64,000 bases of DNA from Halomonas campaniensis (GTDB lineage Bacteria > Pseudomonadota > Gammaproteobacteria > Pseudomonadales > Halomonadaceae): positions 1 through 64,000 of the forward strand of contig NZ_JPUA01000034.1 in the NCBI RefSeq assembly GCF_002211105.1, written 5' to 3'. A program made the position numbers and the translations under genes. This document shows, piece after piece, positions 42,942 to 52,112 of the stretch. Under the pieces are notes generated by a model. It did no database searches. It was not told the DNA's origin and worked only from the letters and a program-made list of their open reading frames with translations. Positions within the stretch are counted from its first letter, which is position 1, and the number at the start of each line of letters is the position of its first letter.

Positions 42942-42962
42942 TTATGTAAAAATACTACATAA
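42942..42962 (-). promoter_or_regulatory. HexR-like operator upstream of pgi
   Basis: TTATGTA and TACATAA form perfect arms around a 7-base centre. The 15-base core TGTAAAAATACTACA agrees with the HexR consensus, as I recall it (TGTART-W3-AYTACA), in 14 of 15 positions. HexR is an RpiR-type repressor released by KDPG. Confidence 0.6.
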
Positions 42963-43028
42963 AAAATGACAAAGAGTAGAGGGTATAAGTGGCGTGAAAA
43001 GGTATTAAATGCGTAAAGCGACGTATTT

Positions 43029-43054
43029 AAAAGGACAGGCATGTTCGCCTGCCC
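43029..43054 (-). terminator. Terminator after fruA
   Basis: On the minus strand GGGCAGGC-GAACAT-GCCTGTCC, with one G-U pair, is followed by TTTT. It lies 21 bases after the fruA stop. Confidence 0.75.
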
Positions 43055-43074
43055 TCACTTTTTGGTAACAGCGG

Positions 43075-44808
43075 TTAGGTGGCGAGGGCTACCTGGGCCG
43101 CATCACGTTTGATAAACGCATAGCCTAAACCGGTCACCAACGAGCCAGCCACAATAGCGCCAAGGTAGAGTAGCACCGGGGTGATGGCGTTGGGGATGAG
43201 CAGTACAAAAATACCGCCATGAGGCGCCATTAGTTTTGCACCTACCAGCATCGAGAGAGCACCGGTGAGAGCGCCCCCTGCGATACAGGCGGGGATAACA
43301 CGTAGCGGGTCTTTCGCTGCAAAGGGGATTGCACCTTCACTGATAAAACAAAGGCCTAGTACAAAAGAGGCTTTGCCCGCTTCGCGCTCCGGTGCAGAGA
43401 ACTTGTTGCGCGCGACAAAGCTGGCAATCCCCATACCAATAGCGGGTACCATGCCTGCGGCCATAATCGCCGCCATGGGGCCATAGGTTTCAGAGGCGAG
43501 CAGGCCCACGCCAAAGGTGTAAGCGGCTTTGTTGACCGGGCCACCGAGATCGAAGCACATCATCGCACCCAGCAGAATACCCAGTAGCACCGCATTAGTG
43601 GAGCCCATGGATTCCAGGAAGCTGGTCAGCGCATTAAGCAGCGCCGCGACCGGTTCGCCAATGACGTAGATCATGGTCAAGCCGGTGACCAAACTGGCGA
43701 CCAGCGGAATGATCAGAATCGGCTTAAGGGATTCAACGCTGGAAGGCAGTTTGACGTAGCGGGTAACCGCCAGTGCCACATAGCCTGCCAGGAAACCCGC
43801 CAAAATACCGCCGATAAAGCCGGAGCCGATATTGGCTGCGAGCATGCCGCCAATCATACCCGGCGCGATGCCGGGGCGGTCGGCGATGGAGTAGGCGATA
43901 TAGCCTGCTAGCACTGGAATCATCAGCGCAAAGGCGGTGCCGCCACCGATCTGCATCAGCGCGGCGGCCAGGGTGCCTTCCTGCTCAAAGGCCTCAATGC
44001 CAAACACAAAGGAGAGCGCAATCAGCAGGCCGCCCGCTACGACCATCGGCAGCATAAAGGAAACGCCGGTGAGCAGGTGCTTATAAACGCCTTTCTCTTT
44101 GACGCTCTTATTGGCTGTGCCTGCATTGCTGCTGCCGTTCTCTATGGCGGCCTCGCTGAGCGCGGCTTCAAGGGTGGGGCGTGGTTTTTTTAGCGCGTTG
44201 CCAGTAGAAGTGCGGTAGATGCGCTTACCAGCGAACCGCGACGGATCAACGTCGATATCGCAGGCCAATACGACTATGTCGGCGTCGGTGATCTCTTCTT
44301 CGGTCAATTTATCTTGTGCGCCCACCGAGCCCTGGGTTTCCACGCGAATGGCGTGGCCCATAGCTTTGCCCGCCTCGGCGAGTGCTTCGGCGGCCATAAA
44401 GGTATGCGCCACGCCGGTGGGGCAGGCAGTGACGGCAACGATTTTCTTGCCAACCGTGCTGCTTGCAGCGGTAGGTGCGCTAGAGGCGGCCGGGGCGCTA
44501 TAAATCGGCGCTTCACGCTTAGCCTGGGCCAGAAAAGCGCTGGGGTCGGGGAGTGCGCTGGCAATCGGCGCTTGGAACAGGCGCTTGCCTTCAAAACGCT
44601 CCGGGGCAGGCACTTGATCGGCGGCGACCACGATCAAATCGGCATTAGCGATCTGCTCGGCAGTGGCGGGCTGGAGCGGCGCGACTTCACCGTGCATTTC
44701 CACATGCGCCGACCAGCCTTGGCGCTGGGCGGCTTGTTCCAGGCGCTTAGCCGCGAGGAAGGTGGTCGCCATGCCGCTGGGGCAGGCGGTAATCAGAATA
44801 ATATTCAT
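43075..44808 (-). CDS. fruA: PTS fructose-specific EIIB'BC component FruA
   Basis: This 577-residue inner-membrane permease takes up fructose as fructose-1-phosphate. It has two N-terminal IIB domains, each with a phosphocysteine-type loop: TACPSGMATTF (Cys9) and TACPTGVAHTF (Cys129). The IIC domain (about 240-570) has eight or more helices and the motifs MLPMVVAGGLLIALSF and DLGGPVNKAAYTFG. The start overlaps the end of fruK by four bases. Confidence 0.96.
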   Translation of the reverse strand: MNIILITACPSGMATTFLAAKRLEQAAQRQGWSAHVEMHGEVAPLQPATAEQIANADLIVVAADQVPAPERFEGKRLFQAPIASALPDPSAFLAQAKREAPIYSAPAASSAPTAASSTVGKKIVAVTACPTGVAHTFMAAEALAEAGKAMGHAIRVETQGSVGAQDKLTEEEITDADIVVLACDIDVDPSRFAGKRIYRTSTGNALKKPRPTLEAALSEAAIENGSSNAGTANKSVKEKGVYKHLLTGVSFMLPMVVAGGLLIALSFVFGIEAFEQEGTLAAALMQIGGGTAFALMIPVLAGYIAYSIADRPGIAPGMIGGMLAANIGSGFIGGILAGFLAGYVALAVTRYVKLPSSVESLKPILIIPLVASLVTGLTMIYVIGEPVAALLNALTSFLESMGSTNAVLLGILLGAMMCFDLGGPVNKAAYTFGVGLLASETYGPMAAIMAAGMVPAIGMGIASFVARNKFSAPEREAGKASFVLGLCFISEGAIPFAAKDPLRVIPACIAGGALTGALSMLVGAKLMAPHGGIFVLLIPNAITPVLLYLGAIVAGSLVTGLGYAFIKRDAAQVALAT

Positions 44809-45788
44809 AGCGTGGCTCCCTCGGTGATGGTGTCATCAAGACGCCGTATCCGGGTGTGTTGTTGGAGTGAGTCGAAATCGGCAGCGTGGGGGTTGCCCAC
44901 GCCAACGTGGCGCACGGCCTCGGCCGAGAGCGCGGTGGCAAAGCGCAGCGTTTGTTCAGCGTCTTGCTGGCCGTTCTGATGAGTCAGCAGGCCGTGGAGC
45001 ATGCCCGCAATAAAGGTATCGCCAGCGCAAACGGTATTCGTCGCGGTAACCTTAGGCGGTGTGGCGTGCCAGGCACCTTGAGCGTTAACCCACAGCACCC
45101 CTTCGGCACCCGCTGAAATCAGCGCATTGGCGATGCCGCTTTTATGCAGCCGCTTGGCCGCATTCAAGCGAGCATCAGAAGAGGTCATATCTTCGCCCGC
45201 CCACTCTGCCAGTTCGTTTTCATTAGGCTTAACACCGGCGGGGTGAGTCGCTATGGCCGCATTGAGTGCCGGGCCACTGGTATCTACCCAGAGTGGTACG
45301 CCGCTGTCGTTTAAGTGGTTTAACAGCGCGCTGAAATCGTCCAGTGACAGCCCAGGGGGCAGGCTGCCCGCCACAACGACCGCCTGGGGTGGTGTCGCGC
45401 TGGAAAGCTCGGTATTGAGCGTGTCGATCAGCGCCTGCAAATGCGTGGCGTCAATGGGCATGCCGGGGCCATTAATATCAGTAACGCGGCCGCTCTGTTC
45501 CGCAATTTTGGCATTAATACGGGTTTCTCCCGGCACGCGCACAAAGGTGTCGGTCAGGGAGTACTGGGTAAATGCCAATTGAAAGGGAGTGTCGTTATCG
45601 GCACCTAAAAAGCCGCTGACGGTGACATCGTGGCCAAGGCCTGCCAATACGCGGGCAACGTTAACCCCTTTGCCTGCCGCTTCTAATTGGGCGCTGGTAG
45701 GACGGTTGACGCTGCCCAGCACCAAGGCGTCAAGGTTAAACGCCAAATCCAGTGCCGGGTTCAATGTAATGCATAGCACGCGTGCCAT
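44805..45788 (-). CDS. fruK: 1-phosphofructokinase FruK
   Basis: This 327-residue PfkB-family kinase converts fructose-1-phosphate to fructose-1,6-bisphosphate. It has the N-terminal TLNPALDLAFNLD, GKGVNVARVLAGLG, VVVAGSLPPGLS, KPNENELAEWAG and the catalytic GAEGVLW ... NTVCAGDTFIAGML. It overlaps the neighbouring fru genes on both sides, so the three are one operon. Confidence 0.96.
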   Translation of the reverse strand: MARVLCITLNPALDLAFNLDALVLGSVNRPTSAQLEAAGKGVNVARVLAGLGHDVTVSGFLGADNDTPFQLAFTQYSLTDTFVRVPGETRINAKIAEQSGRVTDINGPGMPIDATHLQALIDTLNTELSSATPPQAVVVAGSLPPGLSLDDFSALLNHLNDSGVPLWVDTSGPALNAAIATHPAGVKPNENELAEWAGEDMTSSDARLNAAKRLHKSGIANALISAGAEGVLWVNAQGAWHATPPKVTATNTVCAGDTFIAGMLHGLLTHQNGQQDAEQTLRFATALSAEAVRHVGVGNPHAADFDSLQQHTRIRRLDDTITEGATL

Positions 45789-48658
45789 TAGCGTGCCTCC
45801 AGTGCATCGCGCACTTCATCGCTAGTCGCTTGGCTCAGCGCTAACTGAGCGCTGGCTTGGGCATCAGCGAAGTCAAACTCGCGCAGGCGGGCTTTGACCA
45901 GCGGGATCTGTCTCGCGCTGACGGAGAGCTCGTCCACGCCAAGGCCTACCAGTACCGGAATGGCCACGGCGTCTGAAGCCAATTCGCCGCACACGCCGAC
46001 CCATTTGCCTTGGGTGTGGGCTGCCGCCACGGTCATTTGAATCAAACGCAGCACTGCGGGGTGCAAACCATCGGCTTGGGCAGAGAGCTCCGGGTGGCCT
46101 CGGTCGATAGCCAGGGTGTACTGGGTTAAATCGTTGGTGCCGACTGAGAAGAAGTCCACCTCGACGGCAAGGCTGGGTGCCAGCAGCGCACTAGAGGGTA
46201 TTTCAATCATCACCCCCAACTGCACATCGGTGGCGCGTTGGGAAGTAGGAATCTCTTGGAGTAGGCGGTCATAGATGACTTTAACGGCACGGAACTCGGC
46301 GATATCTTTGACCATCGGCAGCATAATGCGTAGCGGTTTTTCGACTGCTGCCATCAAGAGTGCGCGTAGCTGGGTCTCAAGCACCTCGGGCTGGGTTAGC
46401 GCCAGTCGAATACCGCGCAGACCCAAGAAGGGGTTGTCTTCCTGGGGCACAGGCCAGTAGGGCAGTGGCTTATCACCGCCGACATCTAATGTGCGCGCTA
46501 TCAGCGGGCGGCCGTCGAGTGCATCAATTGCTTGACGATACTCGCTAATCTGAGTGGCTAAGTCTGGTGCGCTGGCGTGGGCCATAAACAGGAATTCGGT
46601 ACGCAGTAGGCCAACCGCCTCAGCACCGCGCTCCACCGCATCGGCGGCGTGGGCGGTGTTGCCCAGGTTGGCGGCGACTTCCACACGGTGCCCATCGCGG
46701 GTTTGGGCGACCTCGAAGCGGCTTTCCCAGGCATCGGCTTCGCGCTGCTGCAGGTCGAGCAACTGTTGCTCGGCACGCTGTAGGCGCTCTTCGGAAGGCT
46801 GCGACGTCACCCGGCCACGCTCGCCATCCAAAATCATCATGCTGGCGTTGTTGAGTGCCATCACCGCTTGACCGGCGCCAACGACGGCGGGAATACCCAA
46901 TGCGCGGGCCAGAATAGCGCTATGCGCCGTGGCGCCACCGCGAACGGTGAGCAGGCCGCGCACACGGGAGGTATCCAGGCGGGCCACATCGGAAGGGCCG
47001 ATATCGTCCATCACCAGAATATAAGGGTGATCCGGCGGTTCGGGGAGCGTCACATCGCAGAGTACGCCCAACACCCGGCGTCCCACGTCGCGCAGGTCGG
47101 CAGCGCGTTCGGCCAGCAGGCGATCAGCGAGCATCTCTTGGGCGTGGGCCGCGGTTTCAATCGCTTCCCACCAGCCCGCTTCCGCCGAGCGTCCCTCACG
47201 AATGGCATCCGTCGCCGCGTGATGGAGTTCCGGGTCGTCGAGCATCTCTTCGTGCATCGAAAGAATATCGGCGACTTCGCCACCGGGGGCGTTATGCACC
47301 AATGTGTGCAGCTGGGCGGCGCCCTCTTTCAGCGCGCTATTTAAACGGCTGATTTCGTGTTCAGCGTCGCTGGCGTGCTCTGCGTACTCGAACTGCATCG
47401 GGCGAATGACAAACACGGGCGCAATGGCCAAACCCGGCGAGGCGGCCACACCGGCGTGGGGCGTATCGGCAGCGAGAGGCTCGACGGCCGGTGTAGCGGT
47501 GCTCGCTTCCTGCACGCTTTCGAAGCCTCCGTCAAAGGGCGTTACTTTTTCACCCAGGCCCGATTCAACCGCCTCGGCGACGGCCTCTAGCGCTGCGCTT
47601 GCCTGCTCGCCCTCGGCTGAAAGCACCAGCCACTGGCCACGGCGTGCGCCCAGGCCAATCACTTTGGTCAGGCTGGCGGCGGAAACCGGGGTGGCGCTGC
47701 CTTCTTCCAAACGTGCCTGAATCGGCATGGCCTGGGCACGCGCTATCTGTACAAGCTGTTTGGCGGGGCGGGCGTGTAAGCCATGGGGGTTAAGTACCCG
47801 CACACGGCGAGTCTGAGTGCTGGCGGTTTCGCCCGCCAGGGTGGCCAGCAGCTGCGCGCTGGTTTTGCCCAACAGGCTTTGGCTTTCGCTGTTTTCCAAC
47901 ACCGCCATCAATTGCTCTAGCAGCGGGCGGTGGGCATCACCGTGGGCGGCCAGGCAGAACAACGCATGCACCGGATGACCAGCGCTTTCCAGGCTTTGTT
48001 CTGCAGGTGTGGCCACTCCTAGCGCGGGCTGATTAACGCCCTTGGCACTGCTGGCCAGCCACAGCCCTTTACCTAACCAGGTCGGCTGCGTCGCAGCGAC
48101 GGCGGTAATAAAACTGTTATCGACACAGCCGCTTTGGCGTAAGCGGGCGGCTGCAGCGAGGGCGAGTTCTTGTGGGTCGCGTGCCGGAAAGTTGACGCAT
48201 AGGGTGTCGGCATCCAGGCGCGGTTCTAAGGCTGGCTTGGAAAGCAGCCGTGCGACATCTGCCGCGGAGGTGGCGTTTGCCAGTTGCTCGGAAACGCCTT
48301 CGCGATCCAGCACGTGGGTGAGCTGGCGCAGAATATCCAGGTGCTCGTCATTTTGGGCGGCAATCGTTACTAGTACATGCACCTGCTGGCCGTCGTGCCA
48401 CTCGATCCCCTGGGGAAACTGCAGCACGCGCACGCCCGTTTGCTTCACATATTGACGGCTTTCTGGCGTACCGTGGGGGATCGCAATGGCGTTGCCTAGA
48501 AACGTGGATGATTGCGCCTCCCGGGCGTGCAGGCCGTCGCGATACTCGGCCTCAACCAATCCGGCCTCAACCAGCGCCTTAGCGGCACTGTCCAGCGCGG
48601 TTTGCCAGCTGTCGGCGTGGCGGCCTAGCAAGATGTCATCGGGGCCGAGTGTCAACAT
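45788..48658 (-). CDS. fruB: PTS fructose EIIA-HPr-EI fusion FruB
   Basis: This 956-residue cytoplasmic phosphocarrier joins EIIA-Fru (phospho-His62 in IPHGTPES), HPr (about 285-375, NPHGLHARPAKQL) and enzyme I (about 390-956; phospho-His in GGATAHSAILARALGIPAVV and the PEP site LGLRGIRLAL, GVCGELASD). It passes phosphate from PEP to FruA. The start at 48658 (MLTLGPDD) is chosen because GGAGACACC precedes it and the family begins there; the frame stays open to 48886 across the operators and part of fruR, which is not coding. Confidence 0.95.
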   Translation of the reverse strand: MLTLGPDDILLGRHADSWQTALDSAAKALVEAGLVEAEYRDGLHAREAQSSTFLGNAIAIPHGTPESRQYVKQTGVRVLQFPQGIEWHDGQQVHVLVTIAAQNDEHLDILRQLTHVLDREGVSEQLANATSAADVARLLSKPALEPRLDADTLCVNFPARDPQELALAAAARLRQSGCVDNSFITAVAATQPTWLGKGLWLASSAKGVNQPALGVATPAEQSLESAGHPVHALFCLAAHGDAHRPLLEQLMAVLENSESQSLLGKTSAQLLATLAGETASTQTRRVRVLNPHGLHARPAKQLVQIARAQAMPIQARLEEGSATPVSAASLTKVIGLGARRGQWLVLSAEGEQASAALEAVAEAVESGLGEKVTPFDGGFESVQEASTATPAVEPLAADTPHAGVAASPGLAIAPVFVIRPMQFEYAEHASDAEHEISRLNSALKEGAAQLHTLVHNAPGGEVADILSMHEEMLDDPELHHAATDAIREGRSAEAGWWEAIETAAHAQEMLADRLLAERAADLRDVGRRVLGVLCDVTLPEPPDHPYILVMDDIGPSDVARLDTSRVRGLLTVRGGATAHSAILARALGIPAVVGAGQAVMALNNASMMILDGERGRVTSQPSEERLQRAEQQLLDLQQREADAWESRFEVAQTRDGHRVEVAANLGNTAHAADAVERGAEAVGLLRTEFLFMAHASAPDLATQISEYRQAIDALDGRPLIARTLDVGGDKPLPYWPVPQEDNPFLGLRGIRLALTQPEVLETQLRALLMAAVEKPLRIMLPMVKDIAEFRAVKVIYDRLLQEIPTSQRATDVQLGVMIEIPSSALLAPSLAVEVDFFSVGTNDLTQYTLAIDRGHPELSAQADGLHPAVLRLIQMTVAAAHTQGKWVGVCGELASDAVAIPVLVGLGVDELSVSARQIPLVKARLREFDFADAQASAQLALSQATSDEVRDALEAR

Positions 48659-48705
48659 AGGTGTCTCCGTGTAGAACCATAGTCGTAGCGCTTCGAAGTG
48701 AGCTA

Positions 48706-48753
48706 GATGAATCGTATCATCTGTGTATAGTTGGCTATGCTGAATCGATTCAC
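48706..48753. promoter_or_regulatory. Cra/FruR operators between fruB and fruR
   Basis: GCTGAATCGATTCA (48739-48752) matches the E. coli Cra consensus at every position and contains the perfect palindrome TGAATCGATTCA. A degraded second site, GATGAATCGTATCATC, lies at 48706-48721. Both are between the divergent starts, so FruR may control the fru operon and itself. Confidence 0.75.
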
Positions 48754-48842
48754 TGAATGACACAAGGCTTGGGCGTTTAGACTTTGGTCTGGTAGGCGCT
48801 AACTTGCTGATAAACTGCTTGGTTATATTAAGGGAGACCCGA

Positions 48843-49820
48843 ATGACTCTTGCCGATATTGCCCGGTTAGCCGGCGTCTCGCGCACGACCGCTAGCTACG
48901 TGATTAATGGTCAGGCCGAGCAGCGGCGCATTAGTGCGGCGACAATTGAAAAAGTGATGGCGGTGGTGCGGCAGCACCGCTACCACATTGACCCCCAGGC
49001 GGCTGCGCTGCGCCGCGGCGCAAGCCGCCTGCTGGGGCTGATCGTGCCGGATCTGGAGAACATCAGTTATGCCCGCCTAGCCAAGCGCTTGGAGCGGGGC
49101 GCTCGGGAGCAGGGTTACCAGCTGTTGATCGTAAGCTCGGATGACTGCGCAGAGAGCGAACGAACCCTCGCGTTGGCGCTGCGTGCCCAGCGCTGTGAGG
49201 TGTTGATCACTGCTAGCTGCCTCCCCAGCGACGACACTTTTTATGCCGACCTGGTAGACGAGGGTTGGTGCGTGGTGGGAATGGATCGTGGCCTCAACCC
49301 GGCGCGCTTTGCCAGTGTCGTGAGTAACGACCAGGAAGCGGCAAAGACGTTGACTCGCTCGGTAATTGGCGCGGCGACCAAGCGTGTTGCCTGGTTAGAA
49401 GCGATGCCGGATCTGTCGGTTAGCTGCGAGCGGCGGGCGGGGTTTCAGGCAGCCCTTGAAGGCAGCATGATAGCGCCGCTTTATCTAACCGGATCCCACT
49501 ATGAGCGCAGCGAAGGGGCGCGTTTAGCGATTCAACTGCTGGACGAGCAAGGCGGTGCCGATGCACTGGTGACGGCGTCCTATACACTGCTGGAAGGGGT
49601 TTTTGATGTGTTCTTGGAGCGCGGCGGCCTGCCGGAAAATATTCGCCTGGCCACTTTTGGTGATCACAGGCTGCTGGATTTCCTTCCTCAGCCAGTGAAC
49701 TCGGCGCTACAGGATTATGACCGTATTGCCGAGTTAACATTGCGCTGTGCCCTAGCCGCCATGAGCGGTCACTATGAGAGCGGACTACAAGTGGTGGCGC
49801 GCCATCTGCACCGGCGTTAA
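48843..49820 (+). CDS. fruR: LacI-family fructose repressor FruR/Cra
   Basis: This 325-residue regulator has an N-terminal HTH of Cra type (MTLADIARLAGVSRTTASYV, INGQAEQRRISAATIEKV) and a periplasmic-binding-like domain (LLGLIVPDLENISYARLAKR; FTVFLERG-like C-terminal part). The start at 48843 follows GGGAGACC; an in-frame TTG-type extension to 48804 is not needed. It is divergent from fruBKA; fructose-1-phosphate is the usual inducer. Its stop overlaps the mgsA stop by four bases. Confidence 0.92.
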   Translation: MTLADIARLAGVSRTTASYVINGQAEQRRISAATIEKVMAVVRQHRYHIDPQAAALRRGASRLLGLIVPDLENISYARLAKRLERGAREQGYQLLIVSSDDCAESERTLALALRAQRCEVLITASCLPSDDTFYADLVDEGWCVVGMDRGLNPARFASVVSNDQEAAKTLTRSVIGAATKRVAWLEAMPDLSVSCERRAGFQAALEGSMIAPLYLTGSHYERSEGARLAIQLLDEQGGADALVTASYTLLEGVFDVFLERGGLPENIRLATFGDHRLLDFLPQPVNSALQDYDRIAELTLRCALAAMSGHYESGLQVVARHLHRR

Positions 49821-50293
49821 ACCGTGCGGGCCTGGGCCCAAGCTGCTGCATCCGGTATCGACATGTCGTAACTCTCGCTCAAGTAGGGAGAGGAGAGCAC
49901 GAAGTCGGCGCTCGCCGCATTGCAGGCAACGGGAACATTCCACAGCGCCGCTAAACGCAGCAACGCTTTGACATCCGGGTCGTGGGGCTGGGGGGAGAAG
50001 GGATCCCAAAAGAAGATCAGTACATCCAGCCGCTGCTCCGCAATCCGCGCGCCTATCTGCTGGTCACCGCCCAGGGGGCCACTCATTAAACCCTCCACAT
50101 CTAGTCCTAACGCGGTTTGCAGCCGCTTAGACGTTGTTCCTGTCCCGATCAGTTCGTGCTGGCTCAGGGTATCCTTCCAGCGGGTTGCCCACTCAAGCAT
50201 TTCGCTCTTCTTGCCATCATGGGCAATCAGCGCAATGCGCTTGCGTGCTTGCAGCGTACGGATGGCTTGGCGGGGCGGTTGCGCGTCACTCAT
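49817..50293 (-). CDS. mgsA: Methylglyoxal synthase
   Basis: This 158-residue enzyme turns dihydroxyacetone phosphate into methylglyoxal and phosphate. Signatures are IALIAHDGKKSEML, GTGTTSKRL, SGPLGGDQQIGARI and the catalytic-site FWDPFSPQPHDPDVKALLR then NVPVACNAASADFVLSS. It gives an overflow route when sugar phosphates build up, which fits its place between the fru genes and pyk. Confidence 0.96.
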   Translation of the reverse strand: MSDAQPPRQAIRTLQARKRIALIAHDGKKSEMLEWATRWKDTLSQHELIGTGTTSKRLQTALGLDVEGLMSGPLGGDQQIGARIAEQRLDVLIFFWDPFSPQPHDPDVKALLRLAALWNVPVACNAASADFVLSSPYLSESYDMSIPDAAAWAQARTV

Positions 50294-50380
50294 TTGGTCA
50301 CTTCCCTCATGGTTCTATTGCCTTACGGTCTTATGCCCGAATGGCTTTTTCTTATTAAGCTTGCTACCGAGGTTAGCCGA

Positions 50381-51901
50381 TTAATCGCTCTCCAGGGCAA
50401 GAATTTTCATCGTATTGGTGCCCCCATGGGCATTCATATGGTCGCCGCGAGTGAGAATGACATGCTCGCCAGGGTGGATAAATCCCTGCGCCTGCAAGCG
50501 CTTCAAGGCTTCTTGGTTAAGGTTGGCCGGATCCATATCGGTAGTGTCGAAAGGAATGGAAACCACGCCACGATAGAGTGCCATGCGCCGTTGGGCGATA
50601 GGGCTGTGGGCCAATCCCACGATAGGCAAACCTGAACGAATGCGTGAGGCAATCAGCGGCGTATAGCCGGTGGAGGTCATACAGGCGATGGCGCTGACGC
50701 CGGATAAGTGATTCGCAGCATACATCGCCGATAGCGCGATGGTTTCATCGATGCGCTCAAAGCCTTCATGAATACGGTGGCCTGACTCTTGAGCGAGACG
50801 CTCACGCTCGGCACCCAAACAAACGCGGTTCATCGCTTCGATGGTTTCCACCGGGTAATCACCCGCGGCGGTTTCTGCGGAGAGCATCACCGCGTCGGTG
50901 GCGTCGAGCACCGCGTTGGCCACGTCGAAGACTTCGGCGCGGGTGGGCAGCGGCGACTCGATCATCGACTCCATCATTTGGGTGGCGGTAATCACCGCGC
51001 GGTTGAGTGAGCGTGCGTGCTTGATAATGCGCTTTTGAGTACCAATCAGCGCGGCGTCACCAATCTCAACGCCCAAGTCACCCCTGGCCACCATGACCGC
51101 CTCAGAGGCTTCAATGATGCCATCCAGCGTGGCGTCGTCGGCAACCGCTTCTGCGCGTTCGAGCTTAGCCACCAGGCCGATCTCTTTACCGGCTTCGCCA
51201 AGCAGTTCGCGGGCTTCCTGCATATCCGCCGCGCTGCGTGGGAAGGAGACAGCCAAGTAGTCAACGCCAATCTCAATCGCAGTTTTTAGATCGGCCTTAT
51301 CTTTCTCAGTGAGTGCGGGCGCAGATAGGCCGCCTCCCTGTTTGTTAATGCCTTTATTGTTGGATAGCTTGCCACCTACGTGAACGCGGGTATGCACTTC
51401 TTGTCCAACTACTCGTGTGACATCGAGTACCAAACGGCCATCGTCGAGCAGTAGCCGATCGCCTTCTACGACATCATCCGGGAGAGTTTGGTAATCACAG
51501 CCGACCCGCTCTGCGGTGCCGCTATTGGCGTCAAGCGCCATATCCAAAACGAATGTCTGGCCGACATCGAGTTTGACAGCACCATCAACAAAGCGGGCAA
51601 TACGAATTTTCGGCCCCTGTAGATCGCCCAGTGCGGCGACGCTGCGGCCCAGGCGCTCGGCAATCTCGCGGACTTCGCTCAAGCGACGGCGATGATCTTC
51701 CGCCGAGCCGTGGGAGAAGTTTAGCCGCACCACATCCACACCGGCTTTGAGCATCGCTTCCAGTACGCCGGGCCGATCACTGGCGGGGCCGAGGGTGGCG
51801 ACGATCTTGGTGCGTCTCAAGGGGGTATGAGGGCCTGAGGGCGTATAAGGAAGGGAGGAAGTAGACGTCTGGGCCGTTGTTTTCGAAGTCGCATTCGTCA
51901 T
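50381..51901 (-). CDS. pyk: Pyruvate kinase
   Basis: This 506-residue enzyme converts PEP to pyruvate. It has [15 protein letters not shown], the A-domain [29 protein letters not shown], the active-site [52 protein letters not shown] split by conserved TRAE, and a C-terminal domain. A Thr/Ser-rich N-terminal extension of about 28 residues precedes the usual start. AAGGAG precedes the ATG. Confidence 0.96.
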   Translation of the reverse strand: MTNATSKTTAQTSTSSLPYTPSGPHTPLRRTKIVATLGPASDRPGVLEAMLKAGVDVVRLNFSHGSAEDHRRRLSEVREIAERLGRSVAALGDLQGPKIRIARFVDGAVKLDVGQTFVLDMALDANSGTAERVGCDYQTLPDDVVEGDRLLLDDGRLVLDVTRVVGQEVHTRVHVGGKLSNNKGINKQGGGLSAPALTEKDKADLKTAIEIGVDYLAVSFPRSAADMQEARELLGEAGKEIGLVAKLERAEAVADDATLDGIIEASEAVMVARGDLGVEIGDAALIGTQKRIIKHARSLNRAVITATQMMESMIESPLPTRAEVFDVANAVLDATDAVMLSAETAAGDYPVETIEAMNRVCLGAERERLAQESGHRIHEGFERIDETIALSAMYAANHLSGVSAIACMTSTGYTPLIASRIRSGLPIVGLAHSPIAQRRMALYRGVVSIPFDTTDMDPANLNQEALKRLQAQGFIHPGEHVILTRGDHMNAHGGTNTMKILALESD

Positions 51902-51964
51902 GGGCGCTCTCCTTGAGTAGAGGTATTGTTGGCAATTTAGTATTGGACTACGATAGCGCTTATA

Positions 51965-51980
51965 TAGTAATTTTACTACA
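51965..51980. promoter_or_regulatory. HexR-like operator 1 between pyk and gap
   Basis: The reverse complement reads TGTAGTAAAATTACTA and agrees with the HexR consensus in 14 of 15 positions. TAGTAA and TTACTA arms make a perfect inverted repeat. It lies 64 bases before the pyk start. Confidence 0.6.
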
Positions 51981-52053
51981 TATTGGATATTTACTAGCCT
52001 TTTGGGGCGGTTAACACGCTATTTATCGGCCTCATGACGCTTAAATACGTATT

Positions 52054-52074
52054 TTTAGTAATTTTTTTACTAAA
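52054..52074. promoter_or_regulatory. HexR-like operator 2 between pyk and gap
   Basis: TTTAGTAA and TTACTAAA are perfect 8-base arms around five T; the AGTA-N7-TACT spacing equals that of operator 1. It agrees with the HexR consensus in about 12 of 15 positions and lies 39 bases before the gap start. Confidence 0.5.
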
Positions 52075-52112
52075 GATGCCACTCATTATTATTGGTTAAT
52101 TGAGGAGCTATC

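Noticed and set aside
48659..48886. Upstream extension of fruB by 76 codons
   Set aside because: It crosses the Cra operators and the beginning of fruR; GGAGACACC and family length support the ATG at 48658.
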